This document shows positions 26,319 through 35,004 of a stretch of 64,000 nucleotides of DNA, piece after piece. Position numbers and translations under genes: made by a program. The notes below the pieces were generated by a model that worked only from the letters and a program-made list of their open reading frames with translations, did no database searches and was not told the origin of the DNA. The stretch comes from SLHU01 sp009929975. Its GTDB lineage: Bacteria > Bacillota > Clostridia > Saccharofermentanales > UBA5734. Where the stretch lies: assembly GCA_040776905.1 (NCBI GenBank), contig JAXGZQ010000001.1:62001-126000 (forward strand). The letters are read 5' to 3'. The number at the start of each line of letters is the position of its first letter. Position 1 is the first letter of the stretch.

Positions 26319-28013
26319 TTATTCAGCTATGTCCTCGCCAGCCAACAGTCGGCGACGGAACAGCACGATAGCGGCGGCACCAGCCAGAAGTATCACACCG
26401 ATCCATCCCTGCCAGGGGGCACTCTGACCGGTCTGAGGAATTTCTTCATCTGCGATATCAACCAGATCCGGCTGAGGTTTTGATTCGGATTTGGTCGGTT
26501 CAGTGGTCTTCTCGGTTGGTTCCGGCGTGGTCTCACCAGGAGACAGCGGCTGTTCTTCGTTTTCTATAATGATCGGTGTTGGTTCCGGTGTCGGTTCAGG
26601 TGTAGGTTCCGGAGTCGGCTCTGGCGTGGGCTCCGGTGTCGGCTCGGGCGTAGGCTCCGGTGTCGGTTCAGGTGTAGGTTCCGGAGTCGGCTCTGGCGTG
26701 GGCTCCGGTGTGGGTTCTGGAGTCGGTTCCGGAGTTGGCTCCGGATCAAAGTTTTGCGTATCGGAATCCGTCGCAGTGACGGTACTGCCCTGCAGTTCAC
26801 TTTCCAGCGGTGCCGTGTAGCCGGTCACCGTCGCGGTGTTGGTAAACGTACCGGCATCGATATCCGCCTGAGTGACAATATAGGAAGCGGTAAAGCTGTC
26901 CGTGTCTGTTGCACCAGGTGCCAGACTGTCAATGGGTCCTCCATTGACTGTTACACCGTCAACCGCATCGGTCAAAACGATATCATACAGGGTGATGTTG
27001 CCGGTGTTCTCAATGGTGAATGTGTAGATGATCGTATCACCGACTGCAACGTCTTCGCCTTCTTCAACGTCTGGCGTTCCTGTTTTCGTCAACGAAAGAG
27101 ACGGATCAGGGCTATACGTATTAGTGGCCAAATAGGTATAGGTATACACAGGTTGTCCATTGATTTCGCTTTCGACCGGACCAGCAAAGTTGCCAGACGC
27201 GATATACCCTTCACCGGAATCCGTCTCGACGACACTGTACGTATACATCAGCAGATCAGGACTGAAAACAGCCAGTTGACTGACGGTTTCGACGAAGTCT
27301 GCCTGTGTCAGTTCAACGGGATCTTCGACGGTCTCGGGCTCTGACATTTCAGTGGTTTGGCGCTGGATTTGGAAAGTTGCCGGTGACATCGGGCCACCCA
27401 GCCATGTCTTGTTCAATTCAATACTAACGGTCGGGACGGTGACGATCAACTTACCGTCATCAATGTCATGGCCTTTGCCTTGTCCGTTATCATTTCCCGG
27501 CTGAACATCCACAGCAAATGAAAACGTTCCGCTTGCCGTAAAATTCAGTTCCGCAAAGGTGAATTTAAAGATCCCCCATTGAGCATCCTGGACATTACCA
27601 TTCACCAGGTCAGAGGCACTTGTGGCGGTTCCATCGCCAATCGAGATCTTTGTTCCAGCCGCCAATATCTCAGCGGCAGATGTGTCTGTGGCTTGTTTGG
27701 TTTTACCATTGACAGTGACACTGTTAATGCCGTGCGTCGCGGCCACAGCCATATACAGAACATCATCATTTGTCCAGGCTTGATGAGCGATGGTATGTGT
27801 GTTCTGTGAGTATTCACCCAATTCAACCTCAATCGGAACGGATGAGGGACCCGACGTATAATTGACAACTGTGTCTGTTTCAGCATCGGCCAGCACCTGC
27901 ATATTCATCAGGAGCATGACAGCGACAAGAACCACCGAGAGGGTCATTCTTTTCACTTTACTTCTTCTATTGTCGATTGAAGCAACTGACGATTCGCGTT
28001 GGGTTCTGAACAT
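26319..28013 (-). CDS. Sortase-anchored adhesin with Cna_B-like and DUF7507 domains and a PTPE stalk
   Basis: A 564-residue surface protein. A signal peptide covers about residues 20-42, with the hydrophobic core LSVVLVAVMLLMNMQVLA. A carbohydrate-binding-like N domain spans about 45-200. A Cna_B-type domain follows at about 205-300 (VSIELNKTWLGG). One DUF7507/DUF11 repeat lies at about 305-420 (LSLTKTGTPDVEEG to TNTATVTGY), then 14 EPTP units as a wall-spanning stalk. The end has the sorting signal IPQTGQ, a hydrophobic stretch and RRR, a variant of LPXTG cut by sortases; no sortase gene is in the window. GGGAGGT precedes the ATG. It shares promoter design, leader and 3' elements with the large adhesin to its right. 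Confidence 0.88.
   Translation of the reverse strand: MFRTQRESSVASIDNRRSKVKRMTLSVVLVAVMLLMNMQVLADAETDTVVNYTSGPSSVPIEVELGEYSQNTHTIAHQAWTNDDVLYMAVAATHGINSVTVNGKTKQATDTSAAEILAAGTKISIGDGTATSASDLVNGNVQDAQWGIFKFTFAELNFTASGTFSFAVDVQPGNDNGQGKGHDIDDGKLIVTVPTVSIELNKTWLGGPMSPATFQIQRQTTEMSEPETVEDPVELTQADFVETVSQLAVFSPDLLMYTYSVVETDSGEGYIASGNFAGPVESEINGQPVYTYTYLATNTYSPDPSLSLTKTGTPDVEEGEDVAVGDTIIYTFTIENTGNITLYDIVLTDAVDGVTVNGGPIDSLAPGATDTDSFTASYIVTQADIDAGTFTNTATVTGYTAPLESELQGSTVTATDSDTQNFDPEPTPEPTPEPTPEPTPEPTPEPTPEPTPEPTPEPTPEPTPEPTPEPTPEPTPEPTPIIIENEEQPLSPGETTPEPTEKTTEPTKSESKPQPDLVDIADEEIPQTGQSAPWQGWIGVILLAGAAAIVLFRRRLLAGEDIAE
26575..26742 (-). repeat. Fourteen 12-bp units encoding EPTP, with a 48-bp higher-order duplication
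   Basis: The 168 bases are 14 units of 12 bp. Units 2-5 (26587-26634) and 8-11 (26659-26706) are identical over 48 bases, 72 bases apart, a recent duplication within the array. Copy number is likely to vary between strains, which would change stalk length without breaking the frame. Confidence 0.9.
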
Positions 28014-28072
28014 AAAAAATACCTCCCTTTAAGCAAATTAACAAAATCAATCATATTTCGATTCTGCTATTT

Positions 28073-28140
28073 GCTTGCATAATCTGGAGGCAAGCGCTCT
28101 ATTTTCAGTCGCGTTTTTCGGGACAAACGCGGTTAACCCT
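28073..28140 (-). promoter_or_regulatory. Structured leader element, copy E2 (5' leader of the smaller adhesin)
   Basis: On the reverse strand: GGGTTAACC, then a stem CGCGTTT/AAACGCG around a CCC-containing loop, CTGAAAA, and a hairpin GCTTGC-CTCCAGATTAT-GCAAGC without a T run. The 3' arm extends to AAGCAAAT, which is perfectly complementary to ATTTGCTT at 28029-28036, two bases before the ribosome binding site AGGGAGG. The element therefore offers two exclusive pairings, as riboswitches do. I do not recognise it as a known class. Confidence 0.6.
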
Positions 28141-28196
28141 TATGAACTTGATCGAATTGGTATCATTCCTGATCCAATCTCACTTAACGCAACATC

Positions 28197-28225
28197 ATTG
28201 TAACAGGATCTTTTTGGTTTGTCAC
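28197..28225 (-). promoter_or_regulatory. Promoter of the smaller adhesin
   Basis: GTGACA (28220-28225), 17-base spacer, TACAAT (28197-28202). CCTGTTACAATG and a TTGACA placed five bases upstream of the -35 region are shared with the promoter of the large adhesin. The inferred leader is about 177 bases. Confidence 0.65.
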
Positions 28226-28388
28226 GTACTGTCAAGCCATTTTTTCAAATTTTTATCGCATTTTTCTTTTTTAATGTTTCAATCAATCAAGATTTACCCT
28301 GATTATATAGCAGTTGACCAGATTAAAGAGAACTCTGGTTACGTCCTATGTGTTTCATATCTTTCTTTGTAATAACGTATCGGACGAA

Positions 28389-28417
28389 ACAAACAGCCCT
28401 GCCAGAGGGCTGTTTGT
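28389..28417. terminator. Strong hairpin between the adhesin genes
   Basis: Perfect 12-base-pair stem ACAAACAGCCCT/AGGGCTGTTTGT with a 5-base loop. T-poor flanks on both sides make it an imperfect terminator. It lies after the E3 terminator and before the next promoter and may act as a back-up stop. Confidence 0.5.
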
Positions 28418-28458
28418 CAATTAGCTTGTTCTATTATGATGAATTATCGGTATAAAAA

Positions 28459-28527
28459 TGCTTGCAGTTCTGGAGGCAAGCACTCCGTTTTCAGCCTCGT
28501 TTTTATGGGATAAACGGGGTTAACCCA
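28459..28527 (-). repeat. Structured repeat element, copy E3 (downstream of the large adhesin), ending in an intrinsic terminator
   Basis: Nearly identical to E1. On the reverse strand it ends TGCTTGC-CTCCAGAAC-TGCAAGCA followed by TTTTT, so it should terminate the large adhesin transcript. Confidence 0.8.
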
Positions 28528-28537
28528 TGAAAGGTAT

Positions 28538-28568
28538 CAGCTGGTCCGGCGTGATGCCGAACCAGCTG
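28538..28568 (-). terminator. Hairpin after the large adhesin gene
   Basis: A 13-base-pair stem CAGCTGGTCCGGC/GCCGAACCAGCTG with one mismatch and a 5-base loop, 15 bases after the stop. It corresponds in position and sequence to the hairpin at 26274-26302 behind the smaller adhesin. Confidence 0.55.
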
Positions 28569-28583
28569 AGCCTTCAATTCGTC

Positions 28584-31500
28584 TTATTTGGCGGATGATC
28601 CATTGTCTCTGCGACGGCGGCGGAACAGCACGATGGCTGCGGCGCCGGCCAGAAGCATCAGGCCAATCCAACCCTGCCATGCTCCACCTTGTCCGGTCTG
28701 AGGAATTTCTTCATCCTCAATCACGATCGGGGTTGGGGTCGGTGTGGGTTCTGGTTCCGGGGTCGGAGTCGGTGTCGGAACGACCAGCGGGATATCCTCT
28801 TCCGGTACATACAGGTTGATGATCGAGAAGCCGGTCGCGGTCGTACTGATCGCGGTACCGTATTCAGGGACGGCGTCTTCCGTCACGCTGTAGGTCAGCG
28901 TCTCCCCTGCGATGTTTTGCACTGGTAAGCCATCAAACGAAGCCGTCCAGACATTGCCAGTTCCACTGATCACCAGTACGTCGATTTCTGTCGGATCTGC
29001 GTCCCCGACCGCCATGTAAAGGCGAACGGTAATGCTATCCGGCCGTATTTCATCAAGATCATTTTCATCGATCCAGGTTTTGCTGATCGCAATATCGGTC
29101 AGCTCACTGAACGTTTGTGTGTCCTCATCGGTGTCGGTCTCATCATCGCCGGTCGGTGGTGTACCTGTGACCGTCGCGATATTGACAAAGGTGCCGCTTT
29201 CTATGTCGGCCTGGGTCAGGACATAACTGCCGCTGAAGGTTGTGCTGTCAACCGCTCCAGGTGCCATCATCGCGACCGGCCCACCCAGTACGGTGGCATC
29301 CGGATCGGTCAGCGTGACATCATAGAGGGTAACATTGCCGGTATTGGTGACAGTAAAGGTGTAGTTGATCACGTCACCGGCACTGTGCAGCCCATCCTCG
29401 TCAGCATCCTCATAGGATCCTGTCTTGATCAGGTCAATCGACGGGTCTTGTTCAAATGTCTGTTCGTCTGTGTCCTCATCGGTAACTGTTCCCCGTTCAG
29501 GCAGTGGTGCTTCGATCTCATTGCCCACAGCCGCCATCTGGAGTTCAGTCGGTTCATCCACAGGCTCAATCGGCAGATTATAGTATCCGGTCACAGTCGC
29601 GGTATTCGTAAATGTACCGGCATCAATGTCCGTCTGGGTCACTGCATAGGTCGCGGTAAAGGTTGTGCTGTCAGCCGCTCCGGGGGCCATCTCGGGAATC
29701 GGATCGCCGGTCACGGTGACCAGCGGGTCGTCCACGATGACCTCATAGAGGGTGACGTTTCCGGTGTTGGTGACGGTAAAGGTGTAGTTGATGGTGTCGC
29801 CTTCACTCAGGGTACCGCTCTTGATCAGTTCGATCGCAGGTACCTGGTCAAATTCCTGATAATCATCGTCGTCGTCTGTTACCCAGATCCGTCCGTCATA
29901 ACCATCATCAATCATGATTGAGAACAGAGACGGATGCATTGACTGGCCGTAGAAGCCAACAGCATCAGCCGTATTACTGAACCATCCGGCGTCAAGGTCG
30001 GCCTGGGTCAAATCGTAGCGGCCGGTAAAAGTCGTGCTGTCTGATGCACCGGGGGCCAGGGCCGGAATCGGATCACCCTCAACGGTAACTTCAGGATTCC
30101 GATCGGTGACCACGACATCATGGAGCGTCACGTTGCCGGTATTGGTAACCGTGAAGGTGTAGGTGATATAGTCACCGATATTGTCGATGCCATCACCATT
30201 GCCGTCGACCAGCGTGCCAGTCTTGATCAGCTCGATGTCGCCTTCCCATTCAAAGTACTGCATGTCAAAGTCATCGTCATCAACGGTTGTTTTTGCCGGT
30301 GACGTTCCTTCAACGGTTGCTTCATTGTAGAACATACCTGCGTCAATGTCCGCCTGGGTCAGGAGATAAACGCCGCTGAATGTCGTGCTGTCACTGTCTC
30401 CGGGCGCCAGACTGGCGATTGAAGCACCACTGATTGTCACACCGCCGATCGTATCACTCAGTGTGATATCGTACAGTGTCACATTGCCTGCATTTGTCAC
30501 CGTAAAGTCGTAGATGATCGAGTCGCCGGCATTCTGCTCGTCGTTATCGTTGACATCATTGTATGTGCCGGTCTTGATCAGCTCGATGGCAGGACTTTCG
30601 GTGAATGTCTGTGTGTCATCATCGCTGTCAGTCACATCATCACCCGTTGGTGGGGTGCCGGTGACCGTCGCGGTATTCGTAAATTCTCCGGCGTCAAGGT
30701 CGGCCTGGGTCACATCATAGGTCGCGGTAAATATCGTGCTGTCAGACATCCCGGGCGCCAGACTGGCGATTGATCCACCGGTCACGGTCACGGCTGCGTT
30801 CAGATCCTCCAGCGTGATATTGGACAGTGTGACATTGCCGATATTGGTGACCGTAAAGGTGTAGGTGATCTGGTCGCCCACATCATCGATGTCATTCGTA
30901 TTGACATCAACGAGGGTTCCGGTCTTTTCCAGTTCGATCGCCGGCTCAGCCAGGAAGGTCTTTGTGTCGTCATCGCTGTCGCTGACATCTTCGCCTTCCG
31001 GTGGGGTGCCGGTAACCGTCGCGGTATTGGTAAATGTGCCAGCGTCGATGTCGGCCTGGGTCAGGACATAGGAGCCTGTGAATGTTGTGTTGTCAACCGC
31101 TCCTGGGACCATCTTAAGAATCGGTTCACCGGTCACGGTCACGTCCGCATTCAGATCCTCCAGAGTGACATCTGTCAGCGTGACATTGCCGGTATTGGTC
31201 ACGGTAAACACATAGCTGATCGTATCGCCCTCACTGACACTGCCGTCATCGTCGGTATCCTCATAGGTGCCGGTCTTAACCAGGTCGATCTCAGGTTCCC
31301 GGGTCAGCGGTTCGTTATGGCTGTCCGTGTCGGTGACATTGCTGCCTTCCGGCGGAGTCCCCGTCACGGTCGCGGTGTTGTTATAGGTGCCGGCATCGAT
31401 ATCATCCTGGGTCAGCGTGTAAGTCGCGCTGAACGTCGTGCTGTCACTGTCACCGGGAACCAGACTGGCGATTGGTCCGCCACTGAGCGAAACATCCGGA

Positions 31501-34500
31501 TCACTGAGAGTGACATTTGTCAGTGTCACATTTCCCGTATTCTCCACCATAAAGGTGTAGGTGATCATATCACCCGGGCTGTGCTGGCCGTCCCCGTTGG
31601 TGTCGGCCAGGTTGCCGCTCTTGGTCAGGCTGAGTGAAGGAGCCGCGGTGAACGTCTGGGTATCATCGTCGGTCGCGGTCACTGTTTCATCATTCGGACC
31701 ATAACCGGTGACGGTCGCCGTGTTGGTAAAGGTTCCGTTATCGAGGTCGTACTGCGTCAACGTGTAGATACCAGAAAACTCGCTGCTGTTGGTCGCTCCG
31801 ACCGCCAGAGTCGCCAGAGGTCCGCCGGTGACGGTGATTTTCGGATCAGATAATATCAGGTTTTTTAATGTGACATCACCAGTATTGGTCACGCTGAACG
31901 TGTAGTTAATCTGGTCGCCGTCGCTGTGTCGTCCATCGGCATCCACGTCCTCCCAGCTGCCGGTTTTCTCAAGCTTAATTGCTGGATCCACAACATAGTT
32001 GTTGGTAATAACCGTAGTTTCAGGCGATACCGTCGCTGTCAGTGTGCCGTCCTGGTTATCCACCACCGTCACTGTCACCGGCTTGGCTGCCGTATCATAG
32101 GTCAGTCCTCCGATGCTGCCGCCGGTCTCTGTGATCGTGAAGTTGTAGGTCCCGGCTTTCGTGAACGTCAGCTCATCAAAGCCTGTGACTGTTCCGTCTG
32201 TCACCGTGAGCGTGTCACTTACCTCTGTCTCCCCGATCATTCCGTCCAGGGTGAAGGTAAAGCTGTCATTTTCCAGGAAGTCGCGGCCTGTCAGTGCTTT
32301 CTGTACATTGATCGTCGCCGTCGTGCTGATCCACTTATTGGTAACCGTTAACCCCTCTTCTGTTTTGAAATAACCTGCAGGTGTCCCATGTTCCAACCCG
32401 GTATCACCCTGAATATATTCTTTTACACTGTACACATAGGAATTTCCCTCAGGCGAATATTGGGGCATGTCTTCCCATGTAACCGTAAAGGGAGCACTGC
32501 CTGGGATCTTTTTGTCCTCTGCGTCCTCGGCAGCCACAGGCGTCCCGCCGCCTACCGAACGGAAAAGACGAAACCATGCTTCCGGATAAGGAGTCGGACC
32601 ACCCTGCCAAATTTTCGTTGCGGTAATATCTGTCCCGTTTTTAACACGGTTCGTGACCGTAACTGTGACGTCTCTTTCGGCAAAGCTTAGGATCACTTCG
32701 CCACCATCAGGATCATAGGTCGTATAATATCCTGTCGTATTCTCTACAACCGTGTACGTTCCATATTTCAGGTTCTCGAAGGTCTTTTCGCCTGCGGGGC
32801 CTAAATCAAATGTTTGCTCATATCCGTCTGGACCCGAGACTGTGAATGAGAATGCCAACGGTTCAACCGCAAGAGCCATCATCCTTGTCGCAACTGATCC
32901 CGTATCCGGAATGTTGTTAAAGACCTTTTTTACAGTCAATTGGCCAAGCGACTTTTCCTGATTGGTGACAATCACCGGTGAATCAGGCGCCCCTTGATTA
33001 ATTACGAATGTGGTTTGATCTTCTCCATACACATTGACCGTCGTCTCGTAGTCTGCTAACACAGATTCCGGTGTGCCGCTGACACCCGTCTCGCTGACGG
33101 AGTAGTTATCCTCCAGTCGCAGGTTCGTCATGATCTTCTTCTCGCCTGCTTTCAGTGAGTAGGTTTGATCGTAACCTTTATCACTTGTGATGTTGATGTC
33201 GAATACGCGGTCATCGTTTGTGATGACGTCGCCTTTATCATTCTTCAGAACTTTCTCAACGATCAGCAGGGTCGGATCGACTTTCGGAATTGGAAAATTC
33301 CCACTAACGGTACTTCCCGCACTGTTTGTGTAGGTTACGACTGTCGGTCCATTGGTCTCATAGAGGCCATCTTCTGGTACTGGAACATCAAGAATGTCAT
33401 CATTAATCTCGATTCGATACGATAGATAAGCATAGCGCTCGTCCGTGGAACCCGCTTTCAACGGCGGCGTCCCGGCTTGCCAATCAATGCCAGTTCCTGT
33501 GAGATTCACAGTCCCGGAATTGGTTTCAACGTCGGTTACGTCACCGATCACTTCGAAGCCCTTTCCCATCGGGTCGGCTATCGATGCATTTTTGACGGCT
33601 GCCTTGATTTCACCGGCAATGGCAGCAAATATGGCTTGCAATTGACTTTCTGTCGCTGTATAGTTTTTCCCGGGCGAGGCCATCTGATTGAGGATCGGGG
33701 TGCCGTTGGGACCGGCATCGAGAGCGATGGTGTATAAATATTTTAGGCTCGCCTCATTTTTATAGAATCCTGCCTCGGCAACTGCGGCGTGTCCATTGTT
33801 GTAGTATTTGTCATTTCTGGTGCCAGAAAGATCATGATATTGTTGCCACATCGAGGAGCCACTGCCAACCCTGGTTGTATTAAATTGAGCTTGAGGTGTA
33901 TTGATGGTCGTTTGCCAGGCAGTGCCAAAGTAAGTTGAATAAGGCTCCAAATTCGCCGTATTCATTTTATATGGATCATTGATCCCGTAACTATAGGTCG
34001 GCTCACCATCCGAAAGCAGCACAATATTCTTATATGTCGCGGTTGAGTTCGCCAGAATCGCAGCAGCCTGTCTCATCGCCGCCTGCGTAAATGTTCCGCC
34101 ATTGGCATATAAACCGTTAATAGCCGAATTCAGGTCTGTGGCGTTATTCGTCAACGCCTGATTTATTGTTACCTCGCCCGCAAATGAAACGACTGCAATC
34201 CTGGTTGATGTGCTCGGAAGCAGAACATCAACAAACTCCAGCGCTGCATTTTTTGCGTTGGTAAGCTTCGACCCACTCATGCTTCCCGAACGGTCGATGA
34301 CAAGCACGATATCAGATGTCGTGACGGTATCTTTGGCTTCAATCTCAAGCAGGACTTCCCAGGTGTTGACCATACCCTCGACTGGAGTTGCAGTCTTGTT
34401 AAGCACCACATCACCGGGCTCTAGAGAACCACCACCTGCGGCTAAACTCATCGCGTCAAGCGGCATCAACATCATGATGAATGCCACAACCAAAACGGCT

Positions 34501-34577
34501 GCATACCAGCGTCTTCGCTGCCGGCTTTGTCCTGTATTCAATTTTGCAATTGTCGAACTGTTCGAATTTCCAAACAT
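28584..34577 (-). CDS. Giant sortase-anchored adhesin with von Willebrand A, Cna_B and eight DUF7507 repeats
   Basis: A 1997-residue surface protein. Start 34577 (MFGNSNSSTIAK) is chosen because TGGAGGTG lies seven bases upstream; the longer frame from 34805 crosses the promoter. A signal peptide (about 25-45) is followed by a von Willebrand A domain at about 75-330 with the metal site DRSGSMSGS. Cna_B- and FctA-like pilin domains follow (about 430-880), for example LIVEKVLKNDKGDV and GTDITATKIWQGG. Then come eight DUF7507 repeats, each about 110-150 residues and each opening with a motif like PAIELIKTG and ending TNTATVTG. A further Cna_B module, a short Pro/Thr stalk and IPQTGQ with a hydrophobic tail and RRRR complete it. 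FctA/Cna_B modules often carry Lys-Asn isopeptide bonds. It resembles a tip adhesin on a rod. Confidence 0.92.
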   Translation of the reverse strand: MFGNSNSSTIAKLNTGQSRQRRRWYAAVLVVAFIMMLMPLDAMSLAAGGGSLEPGDVVLNKTATPVEGMVNTWEVLLEIEAKDTVTTSDIVLVIDRSGSMSGSKLTNAKNAALEFVDVLLPSTSTRIAVVSFAGEVTINQALTNNATDLNSAINGLYANGGTFTQAAMRQAAAILANSTATYKNIVLLSDGEPTYSYGINDPYKMNTANLEPYSTYFGTAWQTTINTPQAQFNTTRVGSGSSMWQQYHDLSGTRNDKYYNNGHAAVAEAGFYKNEASLKYLYTIALDAGPNGTPILNQMASPGKNYTATESQLQAIFAAIAGEIKAAVKNASIADPMGKGFEVIGDVTDVETNSGTVNLTGTGIDWQAGTPPLKAGSTDERYAYLSYRIEINDDILDVPVPEDGLYETNGPTVVTYTNSAGSTVSGNFPIPKVDPTLLIVEKVLKNDKGDVITNDDRVFDINITSDKGYDQTYSLKAGEKKIMTNLRLEDNYSVSETGVSGTPESVLADYETTVNVYGEDQTTFVINQGAPDSPVIVTNQEKSLGQLTVKKVFNNIPDTGSVATRMMALAVEPLAFSFTVSGPDGYEQTFDLGPAGEKTFENLKYGTYTVVENTTGYYTTYDPDGGEVILSFAERDVTVTVTNRVKNGTDITATKIWQGGPTPYPEAWFRLFRSVGGGTPVAAEDAEDKKIPGSAPFTVTWEDMPQYSPEGNSYVYSVKEYIQGDTGLEHGTPAGYFKTEEGLTVTNKWISTTATINVQKALTGRDFLENDSFTFTLDGMIGETEVSDTLTVTDGTVTGFDELTFTKAGTYNFTITETGGSIGGLTYDTAAKPVTVTVVDNQDGTLTATVSPETTVITNNYVVDPAIKLEKTGSWEDVDADGRHSDGDQINYTFSVTNTGDVTLKNLILSDPKITVTGGPLATLAVGATNSSEFSGIYTLTQYDLDNGTFTNTATVTGYGPNDETVTATDDDTQTFTAAPSLSLTKSGNLADTNGDGQHSPGDMITYTFMVENTGNVTLTNVTLSDPDVSLSGGPIASLVPGDSDSTTFSATYTLTQDDIDAGTYNNTATVTGTPPEGSNVTDTDSHNEPLTREPEIDLVKTGTYEDTDDDGSVSEGDTISYVFTVTNTGNVTLTDVTLEDLNADVTVTGEPILKMVPGAVDNTTFTGSYVLTQADIDAGTFTNTATVTGTPPEGEDVSDSDDDTKTFLAEPAIELEKTGTLVDVNTNDIDDVGDQITYTFTVTNIGNVTLSNITLEDLNAAVTVTGGSIASLAPGMSDSTIFTATYDVTQADLDAGEFTNTATVTGTPPTGDDVTDSDDDTQTFTESPAIELIKTGTYNDVNDNDEQNAGDSIIYDFTVTNAGNVTLYDITLSDTIGGVTISGASIASLAPGDSDSTTFSGVYLLTQADIDAGMFYNEATVEGTSPAKTTVDDDDFDMQYFEWEGDIELIKTGTLVDGNGDGIDNIGDYITYTFTVTNTGNVTLHDVVVTDRNPEVTVEGDPIPALAPGASDSTTFTGRYDLTQADLDAGWFSNTADAVGFYGQSMHPSLFSIMIDDGYDGRIWVTDDDDDYQEFDQVPAIELIKSGTLSEGDTINYTFTVTNTGNVTLYEVIVDDPLVTVTGDPIPEMAPGAADSTTFTATYAVTQTDIDAGTFTNTATVTGYYNLPIEPVDEPTELQMAAVGNEIEAPLPERGTVTDEDTDEQTFEQDPSIDLIKTGSYEDADEDGLHSAGDVINYTFTVTNTGNVTLYDVTLTDPDATVLGGPVAMMAPGAVDSTTFSGSYVLTQADIESGTFVNIATVTGTPPTGDDETDTDEDTQTFSELTDIAISKTWIDENDLDEIRPDSITVRLYMAVGDADPTEIDVLVISGTGNVWTASFDGLPVQNIAGETLTYSVTEDAVPEYGTAISTTATGFSIINLYVPEEDIPLVVPTPTPTPEPEPTPTPTPIVIEDEEIPQTGQGGAWQGWIGLMLLAGAAAIVLFRRRRRDNGSSAK

Positions 34578-34633
34578 AAAAACACCTCCATTTAGCAAAC
34601 CAACAAAATCATTTCTCCAACAATCCTGTAATC

Positions 34634-34703
34634 TGCTTGCTTTGTCTGGAGGCAAGCGCCCTATTTTCAGCCGCGTTTTTGAGGGATAAACGGGGTTAAC
34701 CCT
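34634..34703 (-). promoter_or_regulatory. Structured leader element, copy E4 (5' leader of the large adhesin)
   Basis: On the reverse strand: GGGTTAACCCCGTTTATCCC, AAAAACGCGGCTGAAAATAG, then a hairpin CTTGC-CTCCAGACAAA-GCAAG with no T run. As in E2, the 3' arm can also pair, with G-U pairs, with GTTTGCT close to the ribosome binding site GGAGGTG. Distances from promoter and start codon are the same as in the smaller adhesin. Confidence 0.6.
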
Positions 34704-34760
34704 GCTGATCTTGACAGATGTGGAACCAAAATCTGTGCCTGAATCGTTCTTCGTAACACC

Positions 34761-34789
34761 ATTGTAACAGGCTTCTGATAATTTGTCAT
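34761..34789 (-). promoter_or_regulatory. Promoter of the large adhesin
   Basis: ATGACA (34784-34789), 17-base spacer, TACAAT (34761-34766). TGACAAA-type boxes recur upstream on the reverse strand near 34782, 34791, 34813 and 34847 and could bind a regulator. Confidence 0.65.
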
Positions 34790-34945
34790 GTTTTGTCAAG
34801 AACAAATTTTATTTTGTCACCAGACTGCTCTATCTGATGTGACATGTTTTGTCATCATTATAATGTAAACCTGTGTGACGAATATCACACAGGTTACAGA
34901 ATGAGCGTTTTTCAGCGAATTCAATTGTGTGTACCACAGGATACG

Positions 34946-34969
34946 AAAACGGCTCCACAGGGGAGCCGT
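34946..34969 (-). terminator. Terminator of the CNNM/CBS transporter gene
   Basis: Eight-base-pair stem ACGGCTCC (34949-34956) with GGAGCCGT (34962-34969). On the reverse strand it is followed by TTTTC; the short T run makes it moderate. Confidence 0.6.
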
Positions 34970-35004
34970 TCGCAGTCATCAGATATAAAATTCGTTCATT
35001 GGAC

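Larger units (their letters stand above)
28014..28583. other. Regulatory gap between the two adhesin genes
   Basis: On the reverse strand, in order after the large adhesin stop: a hairpin (28538-28568), element E3 with terminator (28459-28527), a perfect 12-bp hairpin (28389-28417), the promoter of the smaller adhesin (28197-28225), and element E2 in its leader (28073-28140). I see no gene. Confidence 0.75.
34578..35004. other. Gap upstream of the large adhesin
   Basis: It contains the adhesin leader with element E4, its promoter, the four TGACAAA-type boxes and, at the right, the terminator of the CNNM/CBS gene. No gene is seen. Confidence 0.7.

Noticed and set aside
26491..26820. Forward frame encoding a GVGS repeat protein
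   Set aside because: Complement of the EPTP array; low-complexity shadow.
34634..34703. Adhesin leader element as a c-di-GMP riboswitch
   Set aside because: Adhesin and pilus genes are typical targets, but neither the GEMM-I core (GCAAAC/GCAAAGC segments) nor the class II core was found on either strand.
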